64,000 nucleotides of DNA from Sipunculus nudus (taxonomy: Eukaryota; Annelida; Sipuncula; Golfingiida; Sipunculidae): positions 58,100,870 to 58,164,869 of the forward strand of contig CM049307.1 in NCBI GenBank assembly GCA_026874595.1, given 5' to 3'. Positions 48,660-58,795 of the stretch are shown here, piece by piece. The position numbers and the translations under genes are program-made. The notes beneath the pieces are model-generated. The model saw only the letters and a program-made list of their open reading frames with translations, searched no databases and was not told the origin of the DNA. Each line of letters begins with the position of its first letter. Position 1 is the stretch's first letter.

Positions 48660-48752
48660 CCCTTCCCGCCCTGCAAAATCATGAAAAAGTCAACCTTCAA
48701 GGGCCTGCTGGGCGGGACCGGCTGCGGACCCCGCAGCCCGAGGGCGGTTTCT
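48660..48752. other. GC-rich islet with a perfect hairpin
   Basis: About 90 bases of mostly G/C in an AT-rich setting. GGCTGCGG (48720-48727) and CCGCAGCC (48731-48738) form an 8-bp stem with a 3-base loop, and 'cccgccc' at about 48665 is answered by 'gggcggg' at 48710. Composition suggests foreign or recently inserted DNA, or an exon. No motif in the translation. Confidence 0.4.
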
Positions 48753-48927
48753 GGCCCTCTCAGAGCTCTAGAGCATTAAAACACTCGGCTAAGCAACCCC
48801 CTCATTTGTATATCTAAGCAAATCAACAATTAAGTGCGACAAGCATTTGACGTGATGTAAATAATTCCTTCAGACTATTTCATCTATTTCATATCTTGAT
48901 GAGACTAACTACTCTGTCAATGAAATC

Positions 48928-49070
48928 ATGATTACTTTTTAAAGTAATCATAAAGTAATCGTAATCGTAATCGATTACATGACATTATTTTGGTAATCGT
49001 AATCGTAATCAGAATCATTTACTTTTAAAGTAGTCGTAATCGTAATCGATTATATATATCAAGTAATCAC
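48928..49070. repeat. Cluster of GTAATCGTAATCGATTAC words
   Basis: TAATC or its reverse GATTA occurs more than ten times, including two TAATCGATTA palindromes (about 48974 and 49042) and an outer inverted match 'ttttaaagtaatc / acttttaaagta'. It looks like a short mobile palindromic repeat. TAATCGATTA is also a paired homeodomain-type site, so a homotypic regulatory cluster is an alternative. Confidence 0.55.
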
Positions 49071-50200
49071 CCCATGTCTGGTCACGATATCAAATAAAAC
49101 CATATCGGGACATCTGTGCATGTGTTATACGTTTACCAATTAAAGCTTCTTCTCAGTGATTCCGTTTTGGATAAGAGCGGATGTCTGCAATGAGATCAAC
49201 GGTTCCCTCAATCAAAACGTTGTACAACTTCTAAATTGTGTAAGGAATGCCATCTTTTAACCACTACTAGAAAAATATTAAACTTTAGCTTGGATCCAGG
49301 GTTCATCATTCGCTTCTACGCGTGTTACATTAAAAAGGATATGGTTCCGTATATATGAGAAAACAATGCACGCCTAAAATTGACATTCTCCTTGACACTG
49401 GGTATTAATTATCCGTACGTACTTACACAAATCCCCGCGGGGGTGATCAGTAAAGGAACTAGATGACGTGTTTACCGTGCGTATTTGTTATGACTGGCAG
49501 CCCCGTGATATAACTCACCGATGGGAACCTCCGGGCTGACGGACATGTCCCGTAAGAAATTCATGAATCTTGTAATGTTCTGACAGGCTCTAACGTTGTG
49601 GGTCCTCTGGCGGTGTCCCACCAGATGCAGCCTCACCGACGCCCAACGCCAGGGGCTGATTGAGAGGGGGCTCCCTTTTCCGACCTACAAATCTAAGGAA
49701 AAGTAAAGCACATGTTTAAGGAAAGAGCATCGAAACTCATCTTCATACCACCAAGTGTTTGGCTACGTTTATAAAGACCTTGATTCTGCGAACCGATCTT
49801 CCATCTATTTCATGGATTATGAACAAGGCAATTGAACCAATCAAATGACTTGCGTGTACTTGTTTTACGCGGGCGCCTGGTGCGATATTTTCATTCAACT
49901 TATTGCATTACCGGGAAGTCACCGAAAATCTAACCAATCAAATGAAGCCATATCAGACTGTGCCGTTTCTTGTACAAACAGCGTGTGAACAGTGTATTTC
50001 TTCCATTTTGATGTAGTTGGTTCAAATATGTTGGATAAGAATTGTATCAAGGCAAATTACATGAACATTGTTGTTTTCATGGTAAGGACGGAAGAAGCAA
50101 TATGTTGTTAACATGAGCATGTGAAATATAAACAGAAGGGGTTTCCTAGAAATGTAACAAATTTTGATTTTAAAGTTTGACAGTTGAGCAAAGTAGCCCC
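49071..50200. other. Non-coding sequence
   Basis: Nothing recognised. A slightly GC-richer patch lies at about 49560-49690. Confidence 0.4.
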
Positions 50201-50205
50201 GGCCG

Positions 50206-50217
50206 TCCCACAATGCC
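50206..50217 (+). promoter_or_regulatory. ZNF143/SBS-like motif TCCCACAATGCC
   Basis: A partial match to the SBS consensus within a CpG-richer patch (50190-50290). A minus-strand open stretch of 90 codons (50022-50294) starts 5' of it. Weak evidence for a minus-directed promoter. Confidence 0.15.
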
Positions 50218-50294
50218 TTCCTGGAAGATGTTCGTTTCGGGTAGAAACTACACCTGGCGAATGGGTGTCCTACTGCCTTTTTCTGCGCAGTCAT

Positions 50295-50821
50295 CGCATG
50301 ATCTTGTACTAAGGAAATCAGCTGTTTGAATTTTTATTCGTGATCTGTCCAAGACATTCAATGATTGAATAGAGTTGGATCGAAACGAGAAAATAAAGTG
50401 AAGATATGTATTCATTCAGTCGACTCAGGAGACGTTTTAATGCAAACTATATTGATATATCTGGAGAATTCACTCCGGAGAAATATTAGCATTTTAAATT
50501 CCCATAGTTATTGTATCACATGAATAGGCCCGTTCTTGATATTAACCATATATAAAAACGAGATTTGCAAAGGAACGACCCTGATGTCTCTGTTAAAAAC
50601 TCTTGCTGGACGGACCACTAGTTAATATAAGTATAAAAATGTCTGGAGGGGGAATGCCCAGGTGTTTTCAGGGGTTGTGTTATTGACTTGTTCAAGGCAA
50701 ACAAAATTCCTCCTGGTATGCATAACACGTGTTTAACCGGAACTGTTAATTCGGAGGTGACAAGACAGTCTGGCATGTATTACATGATGACCTTCACTCT
50801 GTCCTCTCGGGGAATTCCTTG
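50295..50821. other. Non-coding sequence
   Basis: Nothing recognised. Confidence 0.4.
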
Positions 50822-51233
50822 TTAATATTTGCTTATGTATTTCCATTGCGTTTGTCTGTTGTATATATTATGTAAAAATTCGTTGTTTAAGGGCACGTCT
50901 TTGGTATGGGCTGTAACACGATGGTCAAGGCAACCACACGACAATAAAGACATGTCATTTTCAAAAACTAGGGCTTGCTCTTCAACATCCTTCCTAATAT
51001 GTTTAAAAAAGATATCTACTTTCGTGTATACATTAGGATGCTTGGATAATATGGCCAAGTTGTTGTATGTAAAAACGGTTTCTGCTTCGAACACCAGAGA
51101 GGAATACAATTGGAAAGTCTCTAAATTCGATTTTATATTTTATGTTATGCAACCGAAAATACATCGTGTCGTTTTGGCCTCGTTTATCACTAGCGCAGTG
51201 TGATTTTCGATTTTTGTATTCTGGTAGGAACTT
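50822..51233 (-). other. Unrecognised ~135-codon stop-free frame with an opposite-strand frame
   Basis: The minus frame stays open for about 137 codons and contains KVDIFFKHIRKDVEE. A 124-codon plus-strand frame (50829-51203) covers the same DNA. Outside microsatellites and the LINE these are among the longest frames in the window. The phrase loosely recalls the end of Ty1/copia polyproteins (KHIDIxYHFIRxxVE), but only about half the positions match and no other retroelement motif is nearby. Left unassigned. Confidence 0.15.
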
Positions 51234-52074
51234 GAGTCAATTTTATTCAATAGCCAGATATTTAGAAAGCGCAGCATATTAGATCTAAAGCACTTAATCA
51301 CAACAATAGGAAAAGGTATAAGGTCAAGTACACGTGAAACAAAAACAAATAATAATTCCTGTTACAAAGGGAAACATGGATAAATAATGCTAGTCCTGCA
51401 TAGATCCAATGGTAGCCACTTACCTAGGTTCAAGAGGGCTCTTACTTTTAAAGTTTATATACGGTTGATGAATGCGTTTAGATTTCCCTTTGGCAAATGA
51501 ATAATATTGGTTCAAGGAACCCGACCGTTTTTCATGAAATTCCCAGCGCCTCACTTCACCCAATCCGACTACAACTTTGTGTATTTGCGTGACACGCCTC
51601 TTTAACGTAAATTGAATCGTGCGCCCCTTTCACAACGTAGCATTGCACGGTTCCTGTGATTTATGGGTCCCAGCCATTTCGGTGTTTTTAAAAAGTGTCA
51701 GATTTGCTATTTGCAAATACATTATATGAGTTATGACCTAGACTTAAAACATTCATTTAATGTTGCTTTTGGGTTTACAATTTCATAACTGTTACAAAAT
51801 AAACGCTGAGCGTTTATCTCTGTGCACATTGGACCTTCTTGAAAACTTCAATTGTGCCTTGCAAACCGTTACATGAAAGAGGCACATTTGTTGTATAGAA
51901 ACTACTTTGTTTTAATTTCAGAAATCCATTTTTCTCCATTAGATGCCCAAGGCCCTGAAGACTACTTTCTTGATCCAGGTTTATTCAGGTCATGTAACCT
52001 GTAAAGACTTCCTGCAATAATAAGCTATTGTTACGAAGACAAATTGTTGAGAGGAAAACATTGGGCCGATTCCG
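51234..52074. other. Non-coding sequence
   Basis: Nothing recognised. Part of 51900-52075 may be the body of the SINE whose head follows. Confidence 0.35.
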
Positions 52075-52132
52075 GTTTCGAACCCATGTTAGTGGTGCAC
52101 AAGTCCGGCGGACCAACCGCTTCACTAGCAAA
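52075..52132 (-). repeat. tRNA-like SINE head (family C)
   Basis: On the minus strand: box A-like TAGTGAAGCGG, then box B GGGTTCGAAACC about 40 bases later. The box A edge (GCTTCACTAGC on plus) is duplicated at 53982-53992 on the other side of the foldback element, so the head was cut there by that insertion. Confidence 0.5.
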
Positions 52133-52590
52133 GCAAGCTGTTACGACCCATAATGTAATAACCGGCCCATAATGTAATAACGGCCCATATTGTAATAAAA
52201 ACGACCCATAATGTAATAATCATAGCTTGCCCATATTGTAATAAAACTGGCCCATACTGTAATAACGTCCCATAATGTAATAAAAAACGGCCCATATCGT
52301 AATAACGGCCCATATTGTAATAAAAACGACCCATATTGTAATAATCATACCCTGCCCATATTGTAATAAAATGGGAAGTGGGAAAAACGGCCCATATTGT
52401 TATAACGTATTTATATTGTAATAACATATGTTTAAGCTCAAGAATAACAGGGCACACGCTTAGTGTCATTTACATGTTATCCTGACCCCTTCCATACCCT
52501 CTCAATGAACCTGTTACTAACCTTAATGAAACCATGGTTCACAATTGAATGAAAAAAATCATATTTTCATACACTAAAATATAACGTATC

Positions 52591-52605
52591 ATAATAATAA
52601 TAATA

Positions 52606-52642
<37 letters not shown>

Positions 52643-52658
52643 TATTATTATTATTATA

Positions 52659-52697
<39 letters not shown>

Positions 52698-52699
52698 TT

Positions 52700-52750
<51 letters not shown>
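52591..52750. repeat. (TAA)n / (ATT)n / (TA)n compound microsatellite
   Basis: TAA repeats convert into ATT repeats near 52640, then TA repeats from about 52706. Lies in the foldback core. Confidence 0.95.
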
Positions 52751-52804
52751 TATACATATACACGTATATATAACCGTTTTCATAGTACCCATATATGCAT
52801 ATTC

Positions 52805-52895
52805 GCCTCCTCCCCCCCCCCCTAAAACTTTCGAATTTTGGATCCGCCACTGGTCATGGCCCCCTGCCCTCCCTAAAACTGGTTACGCCCCTGGA
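52805..52895. mobile_element. Two hAT-like termini in tandem
   Basis: 'ttggatccgccactg' ends at about 52852 and 'ctggttacgcccctg' at about 52893; reversed these read CAGTGGCGGATCCAA and CAGGGGCGTAACCAG. Each is preceded by 'ccctaaaact'. The shared layout suggests two related MITE ends, one inserted next to the other; left ends were not found. Confidence 0.4.
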
Positions 52896-53491
52896 TCTCT
52901 CCGCTCTGAGCCCTATGCTCTACCTCTAGAACACAGAAACCGGCATTTTCAAAATGTTGTTTGGGCTAATTTTTTAAATTAAATTGTAAACTCTTGAATC
53001 GCGCAAATGTCGCATCCAGGTTTTAACTTCAAATACGTGTGTTGAAAGCTCTAAATCTATGCGACGTGTTATACATTTTGACCTAAGACATCTTAACCAA
53101 TGCACATATGGGCACCAAAAAATTGCAGCAGTACCTACATTTATAATTTCCAATTCTCGGGAGGTTTCGAGAGATCATATAAAATATTGTCAATGATACA
53201 TTGAGCAAAACGCACTGAAATTTAAAGTTTCATTTATATTTTAAAAAGAATTATAATACATAACTATGTATCGATAATGAAAGTTTGGTATATTTTATCT
53301 CTTAAAATTGACAAAATATTCACATTTTGGCGATATATATATACAAGTGTATTAGCTTTAATGGACCCAGGCGCTTAAATAAATCCTAGAAATGTAGCCA
53401 GAAGAAATATTAAGGTGTTTTTAACAAACCAAAATTCATTCAATACGTGATTTTGTTGGGTTTCTTTTTCAGAAGCCAAAATACTACAGCC

Positions 53492-53492
<1 letters not shown>

Positions 53493-53545
<53 letters not shown>
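53493..53545. repeat. (TA)n microsatellite
   Basis: About 53 bases of TA inside the foldback core. Confidence 0.95.
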
Positions 53546-53548
<3 letters not shown>

Positions 53549-54299
53549 TAAATACTTTGTCACCCTATTTAAACACTGATTCAACAAAAGGATAAACATG
53601 AATCATGGCCATATTTCGCTCATATTACCTTGGTCACCGTTTTAAAAAAAATAGTCATTATGTTATCCAGTGGTTTTTCATACTTGTATGTTCACTTAAA
53701 CATTCGTGTCATGAGAAGTCAATATTTGAATTGTCTAAGTTAATTTGCATGAAATCTGATTTATAAAATTAATGGCCGTTTTACCCACCTTCGATTTTAT
53801 TACAATACGGGCCGTTTTACCCACTTACGATTTTATTACAATATGGGCAGGGTATGGTTATTACAATATGGGCCGATTTTTATTACATTATGGGCTATTA
53901 TTACATTATGGGTCGTTTTTATTACAATATGGGCCGTTATTACATTATGGGCCGGTTATTACATTATGGGTCGTAACACAAGCTTCACTAGCGAGACAGT
54001 TCGGTCCGCTTTTATGTGCAGCCCGTAACACTATATCCGTGTGTATTCTCTATCTCTCGATGACGTTATCCTTATGTGGAAATTGTGTCGCCCGCATTGT
54101 CTGAATTGTGTGGCTGAACTATACGAAATTCCTGGCATAAAGATGCTTTTATGTCCTTTTATCCATTGCATTGATATATTATTTTGTAATACAGAATTTA
54201 GAGAAAGTTTCACATGTCTGCATTTGATTAAATATTCACCACATTTCTGTTTAAATGACGCAGCCTGCAGCACAATAGTTAGGTTAAGGATGTTTACAA

Positions 54300-55567
54300 T
54301 AAGGGTTGGATATCGCCTGCATATTTCGTATTGCAATATATTGCGATATGGGATAGCATTTTGCGATACGTATTGCGATACTTTTCATGGTATTAAATTT
54401 AATATTATTATTATTATTATTAGTCCTCCTTTGTCAAGTTAAACACAATGAGACAATAAACGTTTATGCAGATCATTTCATTTCAAACTCGAAATATATG
54501 GCATTATTACTTACTAATGTACTTAGTAAAGTACTAACTTATTGTTGAAATTACAAAAATCCGTTAAAAAAGTTTTCTTCAGGCCATACGTGTGATAATA
54601 ACGTGTCAAAGAGATTTCTGGACGTGGCTAGCACAGAGCGTTATAGGTGGTATGTACAATCACAGCCGGGTACCACATCACAAGGCTGCCGTCCTTAGAC
54701 AAAAGTACTGTTAACTTGACACATGATCTTAATGCATTTATCATAACATATGAGGAGAGAAACCGGCTTCTGTGGCTCAGGGGTAGAGCGCAGGACTCAA
54801 AGCCGGGAGATCGTGAGTTCAAATCTCAGCCGAGGCGGTGAGGTTTTTCACGGTCGGCCCCCACCCAGGGTGAGCGCTCTGTATAATGGGAAGGTCGTGC
54901 CCAACGGCCGTGTTTCACTCACAAACAAGTGCGCCTTTCGGGGGTCTTCGGTGGTATGATTACCAACCCAGGGCCCGCAGGTGCAGTTGTCACCGGGCCT
55001 GGTTAACGCTAGGATATAAAATGAGAGGAAGCGTGTGATACTGCTCTGTCACGTAGTCCGAAACCGGAACGGAAATCTGCAGATGCATGTACATATACTT
55101 AGTTAAGGTAGCATTAAAAATGGAGGCGGTTACCTCCAACAAAAAAATATTTTAAAAAATTAAGAAAAAAAAACAAGTGAGGAGAAATTATAAATGACGG
55201 ATTAATTATTATGACCATGTTAGCGGTTCTTTCTTTTTGTTGTATGGGAATATTTCCACTAGAAGTCATCGACCATATCTTCAAATTTCCTGGGACGGAC
55301 CTTTGGTCTGTGATGCATCAAGCCTACTTGAACATTTCTTACCAAACGCCTAATTACACGTTAGCGGTTTCACTTTAAACCTGTCATTAATCCCAATACA
55401 CGCAGAAGTCTAACATTGTTACAGAAACATAATTCTTTTAAAAACTTAATTTTAGGCACGTTTAACAAAATGTTGAAAATAGTGATATCTGAAATCTTTA
55501 TCACTATACTCAATATGCGAATCACCGTATCGCGATATACCGATAACTCGATAATATCGCAGCCTTA
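54300..55567 (+). mobile_element. Family F element, copy 1, carrying a SINE
   Basis: Left end TAAGGGTTGGATATCG then 'atttcgtattgcaatata'. Right end 'gataactcgataatatcgca' then GCCTTA. Copy 2 (62772-63581, inverted) shares both ends and an interior phrase 'taccacatc(a/g)caagg' followed by 'gttaact' and 'gatctt'. Without the SINE the length is about 842 bases, against about 810 in copy 2. The 'AGGGYTGGRTATCG' end recalls a hAT-type family familiar from fish genomes; superfamily is inference because the target duplication was not resolved. No transposase frame survives. Confidence 0.7.
54761..55177 (+). mobile_element. SINE family A, copy 2 (full length)
   Basis: Head 'gcttctgtggctcagggg' with box A TGGCTCAGGGG (54773-54783) and box B GTTCAAATCTC (54817-54827), body 'tttttcacggtcggcccc', 'gtgtttcactcacaaac', 'ggatataaaatgagaggaag', 'acgtagtccgaaaccgg', and tail 'ggaggcggttacctccaaca' plus A/T-rich end. 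Flanked by TGAGGAGA at about 54751 and 55178. The uninterrupted target ('gatatgtggagaaaatatt', reversed) is preserved in family F copy 2 at about 62953-62971. This is the best reference copy of the family. Confidence 0.92.
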
Positions 55568-56606
55568 TTTTCAATGCGTTTCCAAACAAAAATTTTGAAC
55601 ATGGTCTCCCCGTATCTAATAAACTTTAAAATAATTCATTTTGATATAAATTGTTTTTATTTTAATATTTATAATCACACCGTTAAACGCTGTTGAAAAG
55701 ACGAAATTTCTTCCAAACAGGGTTCTGGTTTTTAAAACGTAAATTTTATATTGCATGCATGATTAGTACGACACTCGCAACGGTTATTCATTACTAATTT
55801 GACTCTCATATGCTATGTAAAATATGAATACATTGACCCAAACCAACTCTCGTTGTATGTGAATTACTGCTCGTGTCATACATGATTTTAATTAAAATAT
55901 ATTTAAGAATATTATCTGAATCGTCTTGCCCATCTAATACCTCGAATTCTTAAGAAATGTGAAGAATGTATGGTGAATGAAAGGTCATTTTATCCATGCT
56001 CCTTGATTCAACTATACACAATCCTAGACGTCATACATGGACTGAACCAATACTACGAATTTGGCACAAACTTTGTATATTTTGTTTGAATGCGGTATGT
56101 TATATGTTCGGAATGAGAATATTAATATAATAATATCATTAGCATTGGGTGACCTTTTTCAATCCCCTGAAATATTTTTCTTAAATGGTTTCGCCCATTT
56201 ATGTCTCATGTGGAGTAGGTTTCATGTAAAATGATTTATCATTTCACCAAAATATATGTAAACGGGTAATATAGACAATGCATAGGTAAACCGATAAGGG
56301 CTTCTATGGTTTTAATTTGGAATGCAAAAAGGATTACGTTGATGTACATTGTAGCGGGGGAGTAGTTCAAAGTATTTAAACCGGTATATGGTACACTGGG
56401 TGAAGATTTAGGGAGCACATTGGCGCGCACCCAATTTGATGTAATAATGGAAAATGCAACAATTAATGCTCGCCTAATACCGAAATAACATCCATGACTT
56501 TGCTTCTTGAATCCATTTTCTTGTTTTCTTCTGTATGCAAGAATTATGTACAGGCTTTCTGGCATTCCCGGTGTTCCAAGTTCCATGGTCATGTTTTATG
56601 AGACAC
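55568..56606. other. AT-rich non-coding sequence
   Basis: A 117-codon minus frame at 56239-56592 has no recognised motif. Confidence 0.35.
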
Positions 56607-57058
56607 CAGCGGCGTCAATTTATCTTCAAGTGTGGGGGAATGGCTCGCAGGGTTGGGAAATGACTCGCAAGGGGTTGGGGGATGACAGGCGTGGAGGGTA
56701 GTCAAAATCGGGATAAAACAGACATGTTTATACATATATATACTATATATATCTTTTATTGTCTGTGTGACACATATCAAATATATATCAATTAAGTATA
56801 AGGTTTTTAAAAAAATAAGGTATATGTTAATTCTAAACCATTTAGATATAAATATTTTATAGTAAATTCACAAATGGAACCAAAGTCTTTAATTCTATAT
56901 ATTTATATATTTCATTTGCAATATATAAATATTATTCTCTGAATAGTGGGGGTATGATTACATTGACCATCCCCCCTTGCCAAAAAGTGTGTGTGTGAGG
57001 GGGGGGGGGATATATAACCCTCATATATATCCCCCCCCCCCTTATATTGACGCCAATG
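56607..57058. mobile_element. hAT-type MITE with perfect 8-bp duplication
   Basis: Left terminus CAGCGGCGTCAATTTAT and right terminus, reversed, CATTGGCGTCAATATAA. TGAGACAC lies immediately outside both ends (56599-56606 and 57059-57066). An 8-bp duplication with CA...TG ends is the hAT signature. The 452-base interior is AT-rich with repeated 'gg(g/-)aatg(g/a)ctcgca' near the left and G/C runs near the right; no transposase. Confidence 0.9.
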
Positions 57059-57066
57059 TGAGACAC

Positions 57067-57751
57067 CCTTCTCTTAATGCGTGATTCATGAGTCCGCCCC
57101 TGTACACAGACTCCGGAGCTTGTCTGTGTACTGTATCCAGTTATTTGGAATTAAACCACGCAGGATTGCACTGCCAGGGAGAGTCAGAGATAGCAAGAGT
57201 AGACAGTATCGAGAGACAGCAACAAGCAAAAACTTCAATAACAGCTTGACAGGTATCTAATCTCATCTATAACGAAGTTCGGGCAAATCCGTTCCAGGCA
57301 CCACGAGGACCATTTCCAAAGCCATCACAGCCGGATTGGGCTTCATTGCTGTAAACCCTCACCCCCCGTCACAAATGTCATGGGTAGCGCGGTTTTCATG
57401 ATTGACCCCAGACCCCGGGGTCTTGTATATACGAAACTACGGACTGATAGTAGCACGACACAGCAACTGGATTCCTGACTGGTGTCCCTGTGATGTTTAT
57501 GTTTCTACGCTGGTTGGGGATGTAATAGCACTGTTTGCTCTATGGTCCGTGCGAGTTCTCTTGAATTCCGCTGAAATGATGCCGACTGTCAAACATGCGG
57601 TAATGGACTTTCTCTTGTTGTTTGTGTCTCCATCCAGATGGACTCGAGATCCTTTGCTGTTTTCTGGTCGACTCACAGTGGTACTGCCATCGTCAACGTG
57701 AACTCCAGCTATGAGCGTGTATGTGATAAGAATAAAAAAAACTGGTAATTA
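57067..57751. other. GC-balanced stretch with unrecognised open frames
   Basis: A 99-codon plus frame (57402-57701) and a comparable minus frame overlap. Composition is closer to coding than the surroundings, but I recognise no family in either direction. 'gaccccagaccccggggtc' at about 57402-57421 is a small palindrome. Confidence 0.3.
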
Positions 57752-58058
57752 GGCAAAAAAATAAAAGGTCTGGTTCTCAGACACCGCCCGCATCAATGTT
57801 AAAACCCCGCATAAACAATTTCTATATGGATTTTCAATGAAAACTTTTTAAGATTCAGCCGCTAGGATATTTCTTTCAAGAAGATAAAATCATACAATTT
57901 CCTTTATTATGGAGTACTTTTACTTATTTAGCAAATTAAATTTGTTATTATCATGCTTTTCCCTTATATTTTGACATTTATATCGAAACATATAAAAAAA
58001 TTAAAAATTGAAAAAATCTGAAGTGCCTGAGAACCATACCTTTTTTTTTATTTTGGCC
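57752..58058 (+). mobile_element. PIF/Harbinger-like MITE, copy 5
   Basis: 307 bases with TTA at 57749-57751 and 58059-58061. Left 'GGCAAAAAAATAAAAGG' then 'tctggttctcagacaccg'; right 'gtgcctgagaaccatacc' ... 'ttttggcc'. The interior aligns with copies 2 and 3. Confidence 0.87.
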
Positions 58059-58566
58059 TTAGCTATATAGAAGTTCATTGACTGAATATTCTTCGCAAAG
58101 CCGTGACAAGCCGTGACACGTCAAAAATACTGTGGTAGGCTTAATATGCGCGGGGCTTAGAGTTTTGCGATTTGCCTTTTTTTTACTATTTCGTGAAGGT
58201 TGCATTGTCGCGATCTCAAGGTACAGAAACCTATAGAGTGTTCATTGTCAAAGGAAATATTAAACATAACTTTAGAAAACGATGAGTCAAAGGTAAACAG
58301 ACAGCTAATTCAAAAGTTATTACATTTTCAAAAATATTTTCTTTTTCATACATTTGTAACAAAGAAGATCTGACGTTGTATATAATATGGCTACATTATT
58401 AAAAATAAATTATTATCATTATACATTATACATTATCTTAAATAAATTCCGATAATATCGTTAATAGTATTATCTGATTTCACGTCCCAGGCTAACCAGC
58501 TTTTAACTACTCAATATCTTAGTAAAGTCACATAGAATACAGATAAAAGCAAGCGCGTATTAAGAG
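58059..58566. other. AT-rich non-coding sequence
   Basis: Nothing recognised. Confidence 0.4.
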
Positions 58567-58795
58567 GTGTTTCCATGTGCGCGTATATGCGCATATGCGT
58601 ATATGCGTAAAAAATCTCTCATATGATTTTGTAACGTGTCCATCAGCGTATATGCGAAAGTGCGTGTAAATCGCCAGAGAGCGGTCTGCGTGAACTCGGG
58701 AATTCGGGGTAAAATAACGTCACTCGATCACCATGATTCGGTGGAAGGCCTGCTCGATCCACTTTACAAATATAAACGCCAGCCAGATGGAAACA
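58567..58795. mobile_element. MITE with TGTTTCCATGTGCGCG terminus, copy 2
   Basis: Left TGTTTCCATGTGCGCGTAT followed by iterated 'atatgcg' words; right end reversed TGTTTCCATCTGG. The interior 'gcgtgaactcgggaattcg' and 'aaggcctgctcgat' match copy 1 (15726-15988) in reverse orientation. Only the first ~10 bases of the termini are symmetrical here. Confidence 0.6.

Larger units (their letters stand above)
52130..53981. mobile_element. Foldback element with tandem-repeat arms and 11-bp flanking duplication
   Basis: Left arm 52141-52436 and right arm 53772-53975 are reverse complements. Both are arrays of about 17-bp words (GGCCCATAATGTAATAA and variants), beginning at the outer ends with GTTACGACCCATAATGTAAT. 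The left arm contains a higher-order unit of about 120 bp twice; 'taccctgcccatattgtaat' occurs near the inner end of both arms. GCTTCACTAGC lies at 52119-52129 and 53982-53992. Long inverted arms built from short repeats resemble foldback/TU elements, and a 9-11 bp duplication resembles Mutator-like elements. No transposase inside; the core holds microsatellites and hAT-like ends. Iterated-repeat frames (poly WAVFITIW-like) are artefacts. Confidence 0.75.

Noticed and set aside
52125-54104. Open frames of 114 and 110 codons rich in repeated W/Y/I/G phrases
   Set aside because: They read through the iterated 17-bp words of the foldback arms, whose period keeps frames open without selection.
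57402-57701. 99-codon plus frame with hydrophobic stretches
   Set aside because: No family recognised, a similar-length frame is open on the opposite strand, and no splice signals frame it convincingly.
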